DNA from: Vitis vinifera | Lineage: Eukaryota > Streptophyta > Magnoliopsida > Vitales > Vitaceae | Reading direction: 5' to 3' | Assembly: GCF_030704535.1 (NCBI RefSeq) | Contig: NC_081807.1 | Location: 1,343,001-1,407,000, forward strand | DNA: 64,000 bases | Shown: one piece after another, positions 12,331 through 24,717 of the stretch | Layout of the letters: each line of letters opens with the position of its first letter | Numbering within the stretch: position 1 is the stretch's first letter | Made by a program: the position numbers and the translations under genes | The notes under the pieces: generated by a model | What the model was told of the DNA's origin: nothing | The model's input: only the letters and a program-made list of their open reading frames with translations | Database searches by the model: none

Positions 12331-14093
12331 TGAAAATGTGAATCTCAATAATGAACTACACCTAGAGGGGGGTGAATAGGTGTTGTAGAACAATTTAAAA
12401 ATTCGAATGTCCTTCAAAGAAAAAAGGAAAGAAAGCCATGCAAGTCACTTGGAGTGACTCAGAATCATGTCAATCTAGTGAAAAAAAATCCAATGCTGTT
12501 GAATTTGGTTGGTCTCCACCTAAGGTGTTGGATAGAGAAGGAAGACCAACTAATGTTATCAAGCCTAAGTTGGAATGGGATAGAGGTGACAATGAAGCTA
12601 GTGAGAACAATGCTAGAGCCATGTATTCTATCTTTAATGCCATTAGCACGGATGAATTTCGTAGGATAGCCACATGTACTTCGGCTAAGGAGGCTTGGGA
12701 TATTCTCCAAGTGACTCATGAAGGAACTAATGCCGTGAAAGTGTCCAAGCTTCAAATGTTGACATCTAGGTTTGAGACCATTAGGATGGATGATCATGAG
12801 AACTTTGGAGAGTTCTATGCAAAACTGATGGACATAGTGAATTCTAGTTTTAATCTAGGTGAGCCCATCCCTAATTCCAAAGTGGTTAGAAAAATTCTAA
12901 GATCTCTTCCGGAGAGATTTAGAGCAAAAGTCACTGCCATTGAAGAGTCCAAGGATGTGGATTCCTTGAAAGTGGATGAACTTGTGGGTTCACTCCAAAC
13001 CTTTGAAATGACTCTTGGATCACCTAGGAAATCAAAGGGCATTGCCTTGAATGCCATTAAAGAGGAGTCCTTAGGTTTCAAAGGTGAGGGTAATGAGAAA
13101 ATGTTGGATGGAGAGGTTGCTAAATTTCCTAGAAAATTCAAAAAATACATGAAGTTCAGGAAATATAAGAAGAAGTCCAATGAAGATGCTAGAAAATGGA
13201 ATAATTCAATGGGAAAATCAAATGTAAAAGACAAAAAGAAAGACAAGAATATCAAAATATAAAGTGAGAGAAAGAGACAATGAACACCAGATTTTTAACG
13301 TGGAAAACCTCCGAAGAGATCAAAAACCACGGGCCTATCACCGATTGAAAACTCCACTATGAAGAATAAAAACTGAGTACAAGGTTTTACCTAGCTCAAG
13401 CCAACCAATCCTTCCTGGAATACTTGACTAGTACCTTCATTTTCAGCTTCTCCTTTTGAAGCACACTTGGAGTCCGCACCAAGCTCAATCTCGGCCTCTT
13501 CTTGAATCCACACAAGAAGAAAATGGGTTTTTGCACAAACCCAAATAGAATGAGAGATTGAGATATGAAGGAAGAAAGGAATCAACCCATTTGTTGCTCA
13601 AGAAAATCCATTAAAAACCAGTTTGGAAAACATTAAGAGAAATGGATTTTCTTTGCAATAAAAAACCCCAACTTAGGAAAGCAAAAACGAGAAATGAAGA
13701 ACACTTGGAGTGTGGCTGCTCTCCCCCATTTTCTGCAGTCACTCTACTTAGAAAATGAGAGAAGATTGGTTTTTAAAGTGTAAAAAGAAACCCTTAATCT
13801 AATGGCTGAGATTTGATCAAAAAAACATTAGTTGGATAGATCCACCCCTACACTTAGATCGATCCAGAAACAGAGGAATGAAATCCTTGCACCAAAAACC
13901 ATTCTTCCCAACTTTCTAACACATTTAAAGATTAAAAACCGGGTTGATTAACACCCAAACTCGACTACATACCTCGACCTCTTAGCAAAGTCTTAGTCTT
14001 CAAAGTCAAGTAGTCCGAATAGGAATAGGAAAGCCGAGTTAGGGGACACTTAGGAATTTTGTCCGGAATTGCCAACCTAGCTAAACACTCACA
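12331..14093 (+). mobile_element. Gag-bearing LTR-type fossil inserted in exon 1 of amidase A
   Basis: The element starts TGAAAATGTG and ends AAACACTCACA, so it has TG...CA ends, and it is flanked by a perfect 5-bp target duplication AAGCT (12326-12330 and 14094-14098). It includes a 274-codon open frame (12438-13262) of the UBN2/copia-type gag polyprotein kind (DEFRRIATCTSAKEAWDILQ, SLPERFRAKVTAIEE). No protease, integrase or reverse transcriptase is present, so it looks non-autonomous (solo LTR or TR-GAG-like). The gag frame looks whole. A short motif CTAGAGGGGGGTGAATAGG near the 5' end is common in plant LTR elements. Age: the perfect target duplication suggests a fairly recent insertion. 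Confidence 0.75.
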
Positions 14094-15471
14094 AAGCTGA
14101 CAAAGCCGATTCAAGAATGAAAAGCAAGACGAAGGTGGGAGAGTTGAATGGGATACCGGTGTTGCTGAAGGACAGTATAAATACCAAAGATATGTTGAAT
14201 TCAATTGCTGGGTCATACGCATTGTTGGGGGTGGAGGTGAGTGGAGATGCGACGGTGGTGAAGAAGTTGAGGAACGCCGGAGCATTGATACTGGGGAAGG
14301 CTAGTATGAGTGAGTGGTGTTAGTTTCGTTCTTTGAAAATTCCCCGAGGTTGGTGCACAAGAGGTGGACAAGCTAGGCGTCGTGAGCTTGCATATTTCCT
14401 TTCTTTCTTTATTTCTTTCCATATCTTGGTTTCACTATTTTCTCCTTTTAAATTTGTTTCTACTCTAAAGTAGATTCTAAAGAATTTCGACAAAACTATT
14501 ATTGATCTTGTTCAAAAGAAAGTTTGCTAAATTTCGATCAGAAGTTGGAGTTAACGATCGATTTGAAAGGATTAGAGGCGCAAGAACCCTTCTTGAGTGA
14601 TTTAGGCCAGAAGTTGAAGTAATAATTCAAAAAAATTTCAAAGAAAAGAAAAAAAAAAGAATGCCTCAGATTCTTAGCCAATATTTACTCTGTGACTACT
14701 GAATTACGTGCAGAATCCATATGTTGATTCCGGAGATCCATATGGGTCAAGTAGCGGATCTGCAATATCAGTGGCATCCAACATGGTGGCCGTCTCGCTT
14801 GGGACTGAGACCAATGGTTCCATCATCTGCCCAGCTGATCATAACTCCGTTATAGGGTTTAAGCCCACCGTTGGACTCACCAGTCGGGCAGGCGTCATCC
14901 CTATTTCACCCCGGCAAGACAGTGTTGGGTAACTGTAAGCTACCTCATGTCTGATATCATTAATTTATTAAAATCTCAAATACATTCATTATGCCATTTG
15001 TATGGTACATGTTTATAAGTTATATTCCACGTCAAATAGTGAAAAAAGTTTGTATGGGTGTATGTGTATGATGGGTTTTTTTAATCTCGTAAACATGTTT
15101 TAGAGTTGTATGAATTTTTTGGATAATATCTATATGATTGAAAATGAATTGTTACAAATGTTATTATAGACGATCTTACACATGGGTGTAAGAATTCATT
15201 CTCTTTTTAAGCTCATAGATCTTATGAATTATTTGAATCCAAAATAGACGATATCTATACGATTAAACCAACAAACAATATCCATATGGGTCTATGAGTT
15301 TAGAGCAAATAATATTTAAATAGATAATATTTACATGATTAGAAGTAGATTACTACACCTACTATAACAATTGCTTCTTTGGCCTAAATCAGAGGATATG
15401 TCGGATATTATGTCAAATGAATTTTGTTCAATAGTTAGTAAGACATTTCTCTACTGTAGGCCCATATGCAG

Positions 15472-16074
15472 TGTTGATGTCTCGCGTCCCAGGGATCCAC
15501 GCTGCTGCCAAGTGGATGCGCGCTTTCAACCAAAAATGAGTTTTGACTCAATCGATCCTACAAAAGATGTCCGGTGGTTTTGTTAGTCATGGCTTCAGAG
15601 ATCAAGCTATTGTCATTTTTCTGGGATATCATACTTACCTTTTTCTTTGTGTGAAGACCCTTTTATATAATGTTAGAAGCTCTGCTCCCCTCTTTAATGG
15701 TGGGAAGACTTTTTGGCTTGTCATGATGTCCTCAAGGTGGTGACACAGTCATCATCACCTTGCAGGCGGCTGCCAAAGCTCGTGAGAGGTGACTTGCCAT
15801 CACCCCTGTCTTTTCGCTCTGCAGGCGACGGAACGTGGGTTGTGACAGGCTGTCTGGGATGACTCAACAAGGCTTGCTCCTTGCAGTCAATGATTCGGAC
15901 AATATATCCGGATAGGATAGAGCATCACCCGGGTATGATATTTGAGAGTGCCATATGCCCCCCCCCCCCTAGGGGACCCGGATAGGGGTGCGCGCCACGT
16001 ATCCTCTTGGGGGGTACAAATAGAGTTGATCTGGACAGCGGTGCGTGCCACGTGTCGTCGGGGGGGTCCCTACA
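15472..16074. mobile_element. Solo LTR (603 bp) in exon 3 of amidase A
   Basis: TG...CA ends (TGTTGATGTC to GGTCCCTACA) are flanked by a perfect 5-bp target duplication TGCAG (15467-15471 and 16075-16079). Deleting it restores the exon reading PICRTVSDAVYVLDAIVG exactly. A TATA-like TTTTATATAA lies near 15660 and GC-rich diverged direct repeats occur near the 3' end (about 15980-16070). No internal region remains, so this is the product of LTR-LTR recombination. Superfamily is not certain. The intact duplication suggests a young insertion. Confidence 0.88.
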
Positions 16075-17058
16075 TGCAGGACTGTGTCGGATGCGGTTTA
16101 TGTGCTGGATGCTATAGTAGGTTTCGACCCTAGAGATAGCCAGGCAATAGAAGAAGCATCAAAGTTCATACCGAATGGTGGCTACAAACAATTTTTCAAC
16201 AAAGATGGGCTTACTGGAAAGAGATTGGGTGTTGTGAGGAATCCATTTTCTTACTTTTACAATGAATCCACTGCTATTCTAGCCTTTGAGGCTCATCTGA
16301 ACACATTAAGGTAGAAGATACATATGCTTTGTTCCATATATAAACAAAGTCTGATCTCATGTAATAAACATACATTGATTTGGCATCCAGTGATCACGAG
16401 AATTTTCTCTTGGAAATTGCAGGCAAAGGGGTGCAATTTTAGTGGACAATCTGGAAAAAGAAAATATTGATATCATCATGGACCCGAATGAATGTGGTGA
16501 ATCAACGGCCTTGTTGGCTGAGTTGAAGCTCAACATAAATGGGTATCTAAGAGAGCTCACCAGCTCTCCAGTGAGGTCCTTAGCAGACATTATTGCCTTC
16601 AACTTGAACAGCTCTGATCTAGTAAAGACACCTGAAAAATGGATTATTGTGTTATTCCAAGTTATGAAGGTTATAAATTAATGCATTATATAAGCTTTGT
16701 GTCATTGCAAGAGAAGACTGATGAATATGGACAGGAAGTCTTTATGGCATCAGAGATGACAAATGGGATTGGGGAGGAAGAGAGGACGACAATGGAGATG
16801 CTGGCAATTCTGTCACGTGACGGCTTTGAGAAACTGATGAAGGAGAATGAGCTTGATGCGACTGTGACACTGGGTCCGGGCATGGCCCCTGTGCTGACCA
16901 TTGGAGGTTACCCAGGAATTACTGTTCGAGCTGGGTATGATGAGGATGGAATGCCCTTTGGCATATGTTTTGGAGGACTAAGGGGGATGGAGCCGAAGCT
17001 TATCGAAGTTGCTTACGGTTTCGAACAACCTACAATGATTCGGAGGCCTCCTGCTTAG

Positions 17059-19160
17059 CTCCAAATGATCATTTAGCCATAAATTAGGTCTTTCTCAAGT
17101 AATGTCTGGTGGCCTAATGAAGGGTATTTTGTTTCCGATGATAATAATAGAGGAATGGTTCGTATATGTTGTTAATTCTAGTGATAATTGATGTTAACAT
17201 GCTCGTGATTATAAAAAGTGTTTCTAATTATTTTTTGAAATTCTGATCAAATGGGTTTTGATTGAACTTTTTAATTAATTATGAGTATTCTTTTTTACAA
17301 TTTATTTCTTGATTGATCTCAGAAACACCAGGCCTGTGTGTCCAAAAATGACGTTTGCATTAGCACAAGTAGACGTGAGTCTGTGACCAGGCCTCTCTGT
17401 ACAAAAATAAGACTGCAAACACTTGAGCTCAGCACAAACAGCTGATTAAGAAAGCAGACAAAGCAGAGAGAAGCAATGGTGTCTTCAAATTTTGCCATGC
17501 TTTCATTACTTCTCATCAGCTTCAGATCCTTTTGTTTTTAAAAACAATATAGAGGTTGTTCTCTGAATCTTGTGTCTTTTTTTTTTTTCAATCTTGTTTT
17601 AAAAATTTATAATTTCAAAACAATTGCCAAACATGTAAAAAAAAATAAATTAAAAGTTGTTTTTTATATTTTTAAAACTGTTTTTAAAAATTCCAACAAA
17701 CATGTTATTAATCTTACATAATTGTTTCAATTTAAAATTGTATTTATATTGTTTAATCTTTTTAATTACTATATACTGTTTTGAAAATCATATTGGATTT
17801 TCTGGTTTGGTTCTCTCTATTAAATCAGATATTTGAACCAACCCCAAAGGCATTGAACCGATGGTTAGAATGGTGAACTGTTGGACCGGGTGATTCCATA
17901 TGAATTGAACAGTTCAACTCCTCTGCTCTTCCTTTCATTAAATGAGCCTAATTTAAAACCCACCTCCTCTCAGACTTTTAAGAAAAAAACACCTAGCCGT
18001 CTTCCATTTAATGATATTCGATAAAAACTCAACCCGATTACCCCTTAATGTGCCATACCTTGATTTAGACATGACTTATTGAGTTAGCAATCCACGTCTC
18101 ATGTGGGATTCATGACTTGAAGTATAAGAAAAATGAATGAATTAAAACTCACCTAAAGGATTTAATATTTAGTAAAATCCCAACCCAAACACCTCTTAAC
18201 GTGTCATACCTTAATTCACGTGTTGTAGACATGACTTGTTGAGTTAGAAATCCACATCCCATGTGACCTACAACCGAGCAAAACACCCGCTAAGGCTGCA
18301 TGCACTTTATCACTTACAATGCAAATAAAAAAATGTATATGTTTATAAAATATTTATAGTATTAAAAAAATAATATAATATTTTCTAAAATTAGTTAAAA
18401 TTAAATAATTAATTTTTTTTCATTTTGAATATATTGACATTTAAATATTATACATATTTCATTTAATAAAATTCAAAATATTAATACATTTATACTTATT
18501 TTTTATAATATCAAAGATAAAAAATTAATATATTGATTATATATATATATATATATTTTAATTTTTAATTTTTTTTATTTTAAATAATATAAATTATATT
18601 TTTATGACGTCATTAGTTCGACTACCGATTCGATTACTGAACCGTGAACAATAACTTTTTCGGTTTAATGACCATTATATTAAAAAACATTGGATACACA
18701 CTATATATGATATATTTTTTTCATTAATATTTGAATATTTAATGATAACAATTTGAAGGATTTTTATGCTTGATGAAAAAAAAAAACACATGTAATAATA
18801 AGAATGATAATAAGTTGAGTCAAATAATAATAAATTTTAAATAGCGGGAAGATAAAATATATGTGAAAAGAATTTATTTTATAAAGATAGTTCAATAATT
18901 TGACTATAGGAGGAAACATCGACAAAGATTTCCCACCCCACTATAATGAAAATAAGAGAAATAAAATATGTGAATGATAAAGTCCAAAAAAAAAAAAATT
19001 CAATTTGAATGTTAATGTTACACAAATAATAGTAAAGATTGTATGGTTTTGTGGTATTAAATAAATGGATGTTACATTTGAATAATAAAAATAATTAGGA
19101 AAGTTATAAAATCGAGGAAAGATAAAAATAAATGATATAGTAGGGGTATTTTGACATTTT
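17059..19160. other. AT-rich spacer between amidases A and B
   Basis: No gene seen. Contains several long A/T runs, an (AT)n tract at about 18539-18557 and a locally repeated phrase (near 18000-18130 and 18160-18260: AACCC...CCTTAA...GTGTCATACCTTAATT-like, GACATGACTTRTTGAGTTAG), an old tandem duplication of about 180 bp. Confidence 0.45.
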
Positions 19161-19415
19161 GTTCTTCAGGAAGCTACTAGATTAGCTCCAATGGGTGTGC
19201 ACAGAGGCTATGTTAAGCTTCTTCCATATGGTTTTGCCGGGATAATGGAAAAATCAGGGGAGAATAGTTGTGGGGATTTGAGTTTTATCAAGAATATTGG
19301 TGGGTTTGATTTTGGGGAAGGTATTAGATTTGAGCCATCAAAGCTTATTCCGAAGTTTCAGAGACAGGCTGATGAGATGAATCTCTTCTGCTTCAAGGCT
19401 ACAACACCGTTTTGG
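19161..19415 (+). pseudogene. Fragment resembling the first exon of a plant glycosyltransferase (ahead of amidase B)
   Basis: The stretch ends in a frame reading IMEKSGENSCGDLSFIKNIG and GGFDFGEGIRFEPSKLIPKF, then RQADEMNL. The same sequence occurs in fuller form at 31814-32196. From memory it resembles the N-terminal, membrane-anchored part of plant UDP-glycosyltransferase superfamily proteins of the Arabidopsis At4g01210 type. The conserved order holds but the frame is not continuous through the anchor segment. It is followed by an intron-like T-rich stretch and, at about 19627-19635, by an acceptor-like CTCCTATAG before amidase B exon 1. Confidence 0.5.
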
Positions 19416-19973
19416 ATGCAGAAAGCCCCGGCTTGCTTCGGTCAGTATTTTTACTTTTCTTTTTCTGGGTTTTTTTTTTTTTTTTCTCTTTCCCTAATTC
19501 GCTTATTGCCTGTTGCATGCATCTTACAATCCTTAATACTGTGAATTGAAAAAGTCTTCGCTCTTCTTCGATCAATTAAAATCTCCCATTTATTAAACGT
19601 GGACTTGATAAATCCAATATTGTTTCTCCTATAGGTTGATACTTTCTAGTCTGAAAAATTTGCACTTCTCATGGACACAATGGCAATGGCAATGGCGTTT
19701 AAGATGCTTTCTCTTTTGCTCCTCTGCGGATGCTTCTTTTCCAACTCCTTTGTCATCGAAGAAGCCAACATCAAGGACATCCAATGGACATTCTCTCAAA
19801 ACAAGCTCGTGTCCAGACAGCTCGTTGACTTCTACTTGCACCAGATCGAGGCCCTGAATCCAGAGCTTTGCAACGTCATAGAGGTGAACCCAGATGCACG
19901 AGAGCAAACGGACAAGGCCAATGCAGAGATTAAAAGCAATAAGGAGTTGGGGGAGCTGCATGGGGTACTTGTG

Positions 19974-20287
19974 TGTTGAGATATTAGGAATGCTTTCCTT
20001 ATATCATTCTTTCCTTATATCATTTAGTGTTGAGATATTAGGAATGTTTAGATATTAGGAAAGTTGAGATATTATGAATATTGAGATATTAGGAATATTG
20101 AGATACTAGGAATATTGAGATATTAGGAAAGTTGAGATATTAGGATATTAGTTGTTATTTCCTTATATCATTCTTTCCTTGTATCATTCTTTCTCATTCT
20201 TAGAATGGTGATTACCCTCTATATATACTCTGTACATGAACGAATGAAAGTATGAATGAAAAAAACTACCATTTATCAATTTGAAGA
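19974..20287 (+). repeat. 5' LTR of the copia element, with internal minisatellite
   Basis: Opens TGTTGAGATATTAGG. Contains about six tandem variants of a 16-17-bp unit (TTGAGATATTAGGAATA). Compared with the 3' LTR it has an extra 54-bp stretch at its outer end (19974-20027), after which the TGTTGAGATATTAGG start is repeated at 20028. TATA-like CTATATATACTC lies at 20219-20230. Confidence 0.85.
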
Positions 20288-23200
20288 TGGTATCAGAGCC
20301 ATGGAATTGAAATCCTGGATATTTTGTCACTATGGTAGTCCGACAGCGATCAACCATCCTAAGACAAGCCCTAATATTGATAAGTCAACCTTCAAATGCA
20401 CTCACTTCAATAAGACTGGTCCCACCAGTCTGGATATCCCACAATTTTAAAGCAACGACTCTTGGTATGACCAGGAAAACAATAAGGAACCGAGGGTTTG
20501 AACCATGGACCTTTAGATCATGTTTAGGCTATCAACACTTTGTTATTAATTATAATAATCGTGATCAACAGAAGAAGGATCCCAAGAAAACCTTGACTGC
20601 AACTATTGCCGAAATAAAAACAGAGGCTAATGTTGCTGAGAAAGCCTCTGCATTGGTAGCCGCTACTGATCATGGTGGTAAGTTTTTAAATACTTTTACA
20701 CCTGTTATTAATAGTGCATGGATAATTGATTCTGGTGCTACAGATCATATGACTTTTGATTCTAGACAGGTTTCACCCCTTAGACCTTCCTCACAAAAAA
20801 TTATTTCCACAGCCAATGGTAACACAACCCCAGTCATTGGGGAAGGATCCTTAACTCTTACTGATACTTTGAATTTGGATTCTGTTTTAGTTGTTCCATC
20901 TTTAGATTACAATCTTTTGTCAGTTTCTCAAATCACTACAACCTTATCTTGTATTGTCATTTTTTGGCCTGAATTTGTGTGATTAAGGACATCCAAACAA
21001 GACAGACGATTGATTGTGGTATTAAACGGGGAAAACTCTATTACTTGGACTTGCAATCAAAGGATTCAAATAAGTTGCAACAAGCCTTGATGGCAGATGG
21101 ATCTGAGGGGGAGAAGAAAAAGTTTGAAATTTGGTTGTGGCATCGACGTCTGGGACATGCTTCCTTTGGTTATTTAAAAAAATTGTTTCCTAGTTTGTTT
21201 GCAAAGAGTGATATTTCTGGTTTCCGTTATGATATTTGTGAATTGGCTAAAAGCCATCGTGCTTCGTTTTCGTTAATTTTGAATAAAAGTCCGTTTCCTT
21301 TTATGGTTATACATTCTAATGTTTGGGACCCATCCAAAGTCCCAACTTTGAGTGGCTCACGTTGGTTTGTTACTTTTATTGATGATTGTACCAGAATGAG
21401 ATGGTTATGCTTGATGAAGACCAAAGATGAAGTGAACTTGTTGTTTAAAAATTTTCATAAAATGATTGAAACTCAGTACAATGCAAAGGTTCGGGTTCTG
21501 CGTAGTGATAATGGTGGAGAATATCAAAGTTCTGATCTTCAAAAGTATTTGGAAGGACATGACATCATTCATCAGACTACTTGTTCCAATACACCCCAGA
21601 AAAATGGAGTCGCTGAACGAAAAAATCGACACTTGTTAGAGGTTGTTCGTGTTTCCTTGATAGCAGCAAAAACACCGATATCTTATTGGGAAGAAGCAAT
21701 CACATCTACCGCATACTTGATCAATCGGGTACCTTCTAACTCAATTAACTTTCAAACACCTCTCCAAGCTCTTACTAATGTCGTAGTTGCCCCAACCGTC
21801 CCAAATCTACCTCCTCGTGTTTTTGGTTGCGTGGCATTTGTGCATCTACACAAGCACCAACGCACCAAGTTAACTTCCCATGCATTGCAATGTGTGTTTG
21901 TTGGATATGCATTGCACAAAAAGGGATATCGATGTTACCATCCTCCAACTCGACAAATGTATATTACAATGGATGTGGTGTTTCATGAAGATTCAATGTA
22001 TTTTTCATCTGAGTCTGAACTTCAGGGGGAGTACCATAAGGAAATTTAGATTCTCGATTATGATTATCATATCTCTGAGGAAGATGAATCTGGACAACCT
22101 GGACAATCTGAACTAGTGAACCAGGAAGTGGGTGAGTTGGATATGGGTGGTCAACAATTTGGGTCTGAAGATGTCTTCACTAAAATACCAAACCAATCGT
22201 CATCTGTTGAGGGTGTTCTTAATTTGGAACCTGATCCTTTCATGAAACAGTTACCACATCGTCATAATAGAGGTATTCCTAAACCCACATATGAACCTGA
22301 ATTGTCTACTATAGTCGAATATCCCATGAGCAACTATGTGTCTACCCATCGTTTGTCTGAATCAAATAAGCCATTTGTAAATCAATTATCTACTGTATCT
22401 ATTCCTAACAGTGTGCAGGAAGCCTTAGCTGATCCAAGGTGGAAAGCAGCCATGAATGAAGAGATGAAATCATTGCAGAAGAATGAAACATGGGAACTCG
22501 TAGAATGTCTACCAGGAAAGAAGCCAGTTGGGTGTCGTTGGATCTATACTGTGAAGTACAAGGTAGATGGTAGTATTGAACGATTTAAAGCAAGACTGGT
22601 AGCAAAAGGGTACATTTAAACTTATGGAATTGACTATACAGAGACATTTGCACCTGTAGCTAAGATCAACACAATTCGAGTATTATTGTCTTTAGCTGCA
22701 AACCTAGATTGGCCATTACAACAATTCGATGTGAAAAATGCCTTTCTGCATGGCGAGTTATCTGAAGAAGTATATATGGATCTTCCACCAGGATGCATGG
22801 TGTCAGAAAAGCAATGTCAGAAGGTGTGCAAATTGAAGAAGTCATTATATGGGTTGAAGCAATCCCCGAGAGCATGGTTTGGAAGGTTCACAAAGTCAAT
22901 GAGAGCTTTTGGCTATCGTCAAAGTAATTCAGATCACACTTTATTCCTAAAAAAGCAACATGGTAAGATTACGACACTCATCGTATATGTGGATGACATG
23001 GTAGTTATAGGAAATGATCCTGAAGAAAGAAAAGCTCTGCAAAATTATCTATCTAGAGAATTTGAAATGAAAGATCTAGGCCCTCTGAAATACTTTCTTG
23101 GGATTGAAGTTTCTCGATCAAGTGAAAGAATTTTTCTGTCTCAAAGAAAGTATGTCTTAGATCTTTTACAGGAGACTGGAATGTCGGGATGTCAACCTGT

Positions 23201-23952
23201 TAATACACCAATAGAAGAAGGTCTGAAATTGTGTGTTAAGCCTAATCAAGTATCAACCGATAAGGGAAGATATTAGAGACTTGTGGGGAGATTAATGTAC
23301 TTAGCTCATACAAGACCAGATCTTGCTTATGCATTGAGTGTAGTGAGTCAATACATGCATAATCCTGGAGAGTAACATATGAATGCAGTCATGTGTATTT
23401 TGAGGTATTTGAAGAATGCTCCTAGGAAGGGAATTTTGTTTGCTAAAAATGTTGATCATCAGAGTATAAAAGTATATACTGATGCTGATTGGGCTGGTGT
23501 AGTGGATGATAGGCGATCTACATCTGGTTACTTTACCTTTGTAGGTGGTAATCTTGTGACATGAAAAAGTAAGAAGCAGAATGTTGTCGCTCGTTCAAGT
23601 GCAGAAGCGGAATTTAGAGGTATGACTCTAGGACTTTGTGAGGCATTATGGCTAAGACTCCTCTTACAGGATTTAGGTTACCTATCTAAGCAACCAATCC
23701 GATTTTTTTGTGACAATAAAGCCGCATGTGACATTGCTCATAATCCAGTACAACATGATCGTACAAAGCATGTCGAGGTGGATAGATTCTTCATTAAGGA
23801 AAAATTGGATGATAAGATTGTGAAATTGCCTAAGATTCGATCAGAAGATCAATTGGCCGATAACCTTACCAAAGTTGTCTCAAGTCAAGTGTTCTCAAAA
23901 TTTTTAGACAAGTTGGGTATGTGTGACATCTATGCACCAACTTGAGGGGGAG

Positions 23953-24229
23953 TGTTGAGATATTAGAAATGTTTAGATATTAGGAAAGTTGAGATATTAT
24001 GAATATTGAGATATTAGGAATATTGAGATACTAGGAATATTGAGATATTAGGAAAATTGAGATATTAGGAAAGTTGAGATATTAGGATATTAGTTGTTAT
24101 TTCCTTATATCATTCTTTCCTTGTATCATTCTTTCTCATTCTTAGAATGGTGATTACCCTCTATATATACTCTGTACATGAACGAATGAAAGTATGAATG
24201 AAAAAAACTACCATTTATCAATCTGAAGA
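23953..24229 (+). repeat. 3' LTR of the copia element
   Basis: Matches the 5' LTR from its second TGTTGAG start onward, with one additional minisatellite unit and very few base differences. Ends ...ATCTGAAGA just before amidase B exon 1 resumes. Confidence 0.85.
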
Positions 24230-24717
24230 CTGTGTTGTTGAAGGACAGTATAAATACTAAAGATAAGTTGAATACAACTGTAGGGTCATATGCGTTGTTG
24301 GGGGCGAAGGTGGGTGGAGACGCGGCGGTGGTGGAGAGATTGAGGAAGGCAGGGGCGGTGATACTGGGAAAGGCTAGTATGAGTGAATGGTATCAGTTTC
24401 GTTCTTTGAAAACTCGAAACGGCTGGTGTCCAAGGAGTGGACAGGGTGTGGTGAGCTTAATTGCTTTCCTTCTTCCTATACTTGGTTTCGTTATTTTGAA
24501 GATTAGGTCTAAATTTTGTGACTTGTGAGACATGCAGAATCCATATGTACCATCGGGAGATCCATGCGAGTCAAACAGCGGATCTGCAATATCTGTAGCG
24601 GCCAACATGGTGGCTGTCTCGCTTGGGACTGAGACTGATGGTTCCATCATCTGCCCAGCCGATGTGAACTCCGTTGTTGGGTTTAAACCCACTATTGGAC
24701 TCACCAGTCGGGTAGGT

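Larger units (their letters stand above)
12100..17058 (+). pseudogene. Amidase copy A, pseudogene with two LTR-element insertions
   Basis: Exon 1 begins at ATG 12100 (MAMAMALRMQSLFMLCGFFF signal peptide), stops at 12330, and resumes at 14099 after an insertion. Removing the inserted element and one target copy gives an uninterrupted ...DEADKADSRMKSK... frame. Exon 2 is 14714-14928 with the GSSSGSA motif and nucleophile in ETNGSI. Exon 3 starts at 15460, is split by a solo LTR after 15471, and continues from 16080 to 16310. Exon 4 is 16423-16621. Exon 5 is about 16711-17058. Independent damage exists: exon 1 reads SEWC-stop where sister copy C reads SEWYQ, the exon 1 donor region is altered, and the exon 5 acceptor is CAA instead of CAG. 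The parent family hydrolyses amide bonds with a Lys-Ser-Ser triad; this copy can no longer encode that enzyme. Confidence 0.88.
19974..24229 (+). mobile_element. Ty1/copia LTR retrotransposon in exon 1 of amidase B
   Basis: The 5' LTR is 19974-20287, directly followed by a tRNA-iMet-type primer site TGGTATCAGAGCC (20288-20300). The purine tract TTGAGGGGGAG (23942-23952) precedes the 3' LTR 23953-24229. Flanks TTGTG and CTGTG agree at 4 of 5 bases. Internal parts in copia order are a reduced gag end, protease (WIIDSGATDHM, about 20720), integrase (about 21140-21700), reverse transcriptase (YVDDMVV near 22990) and RNase H (DADWAG near 23480). It is broken, with several breaks, and much of gag is missing. 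The LTRs are nearly identical apart from length changes in a minisatellite, so the insertion is recent on a plant timescale. Confidence 0.9.
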
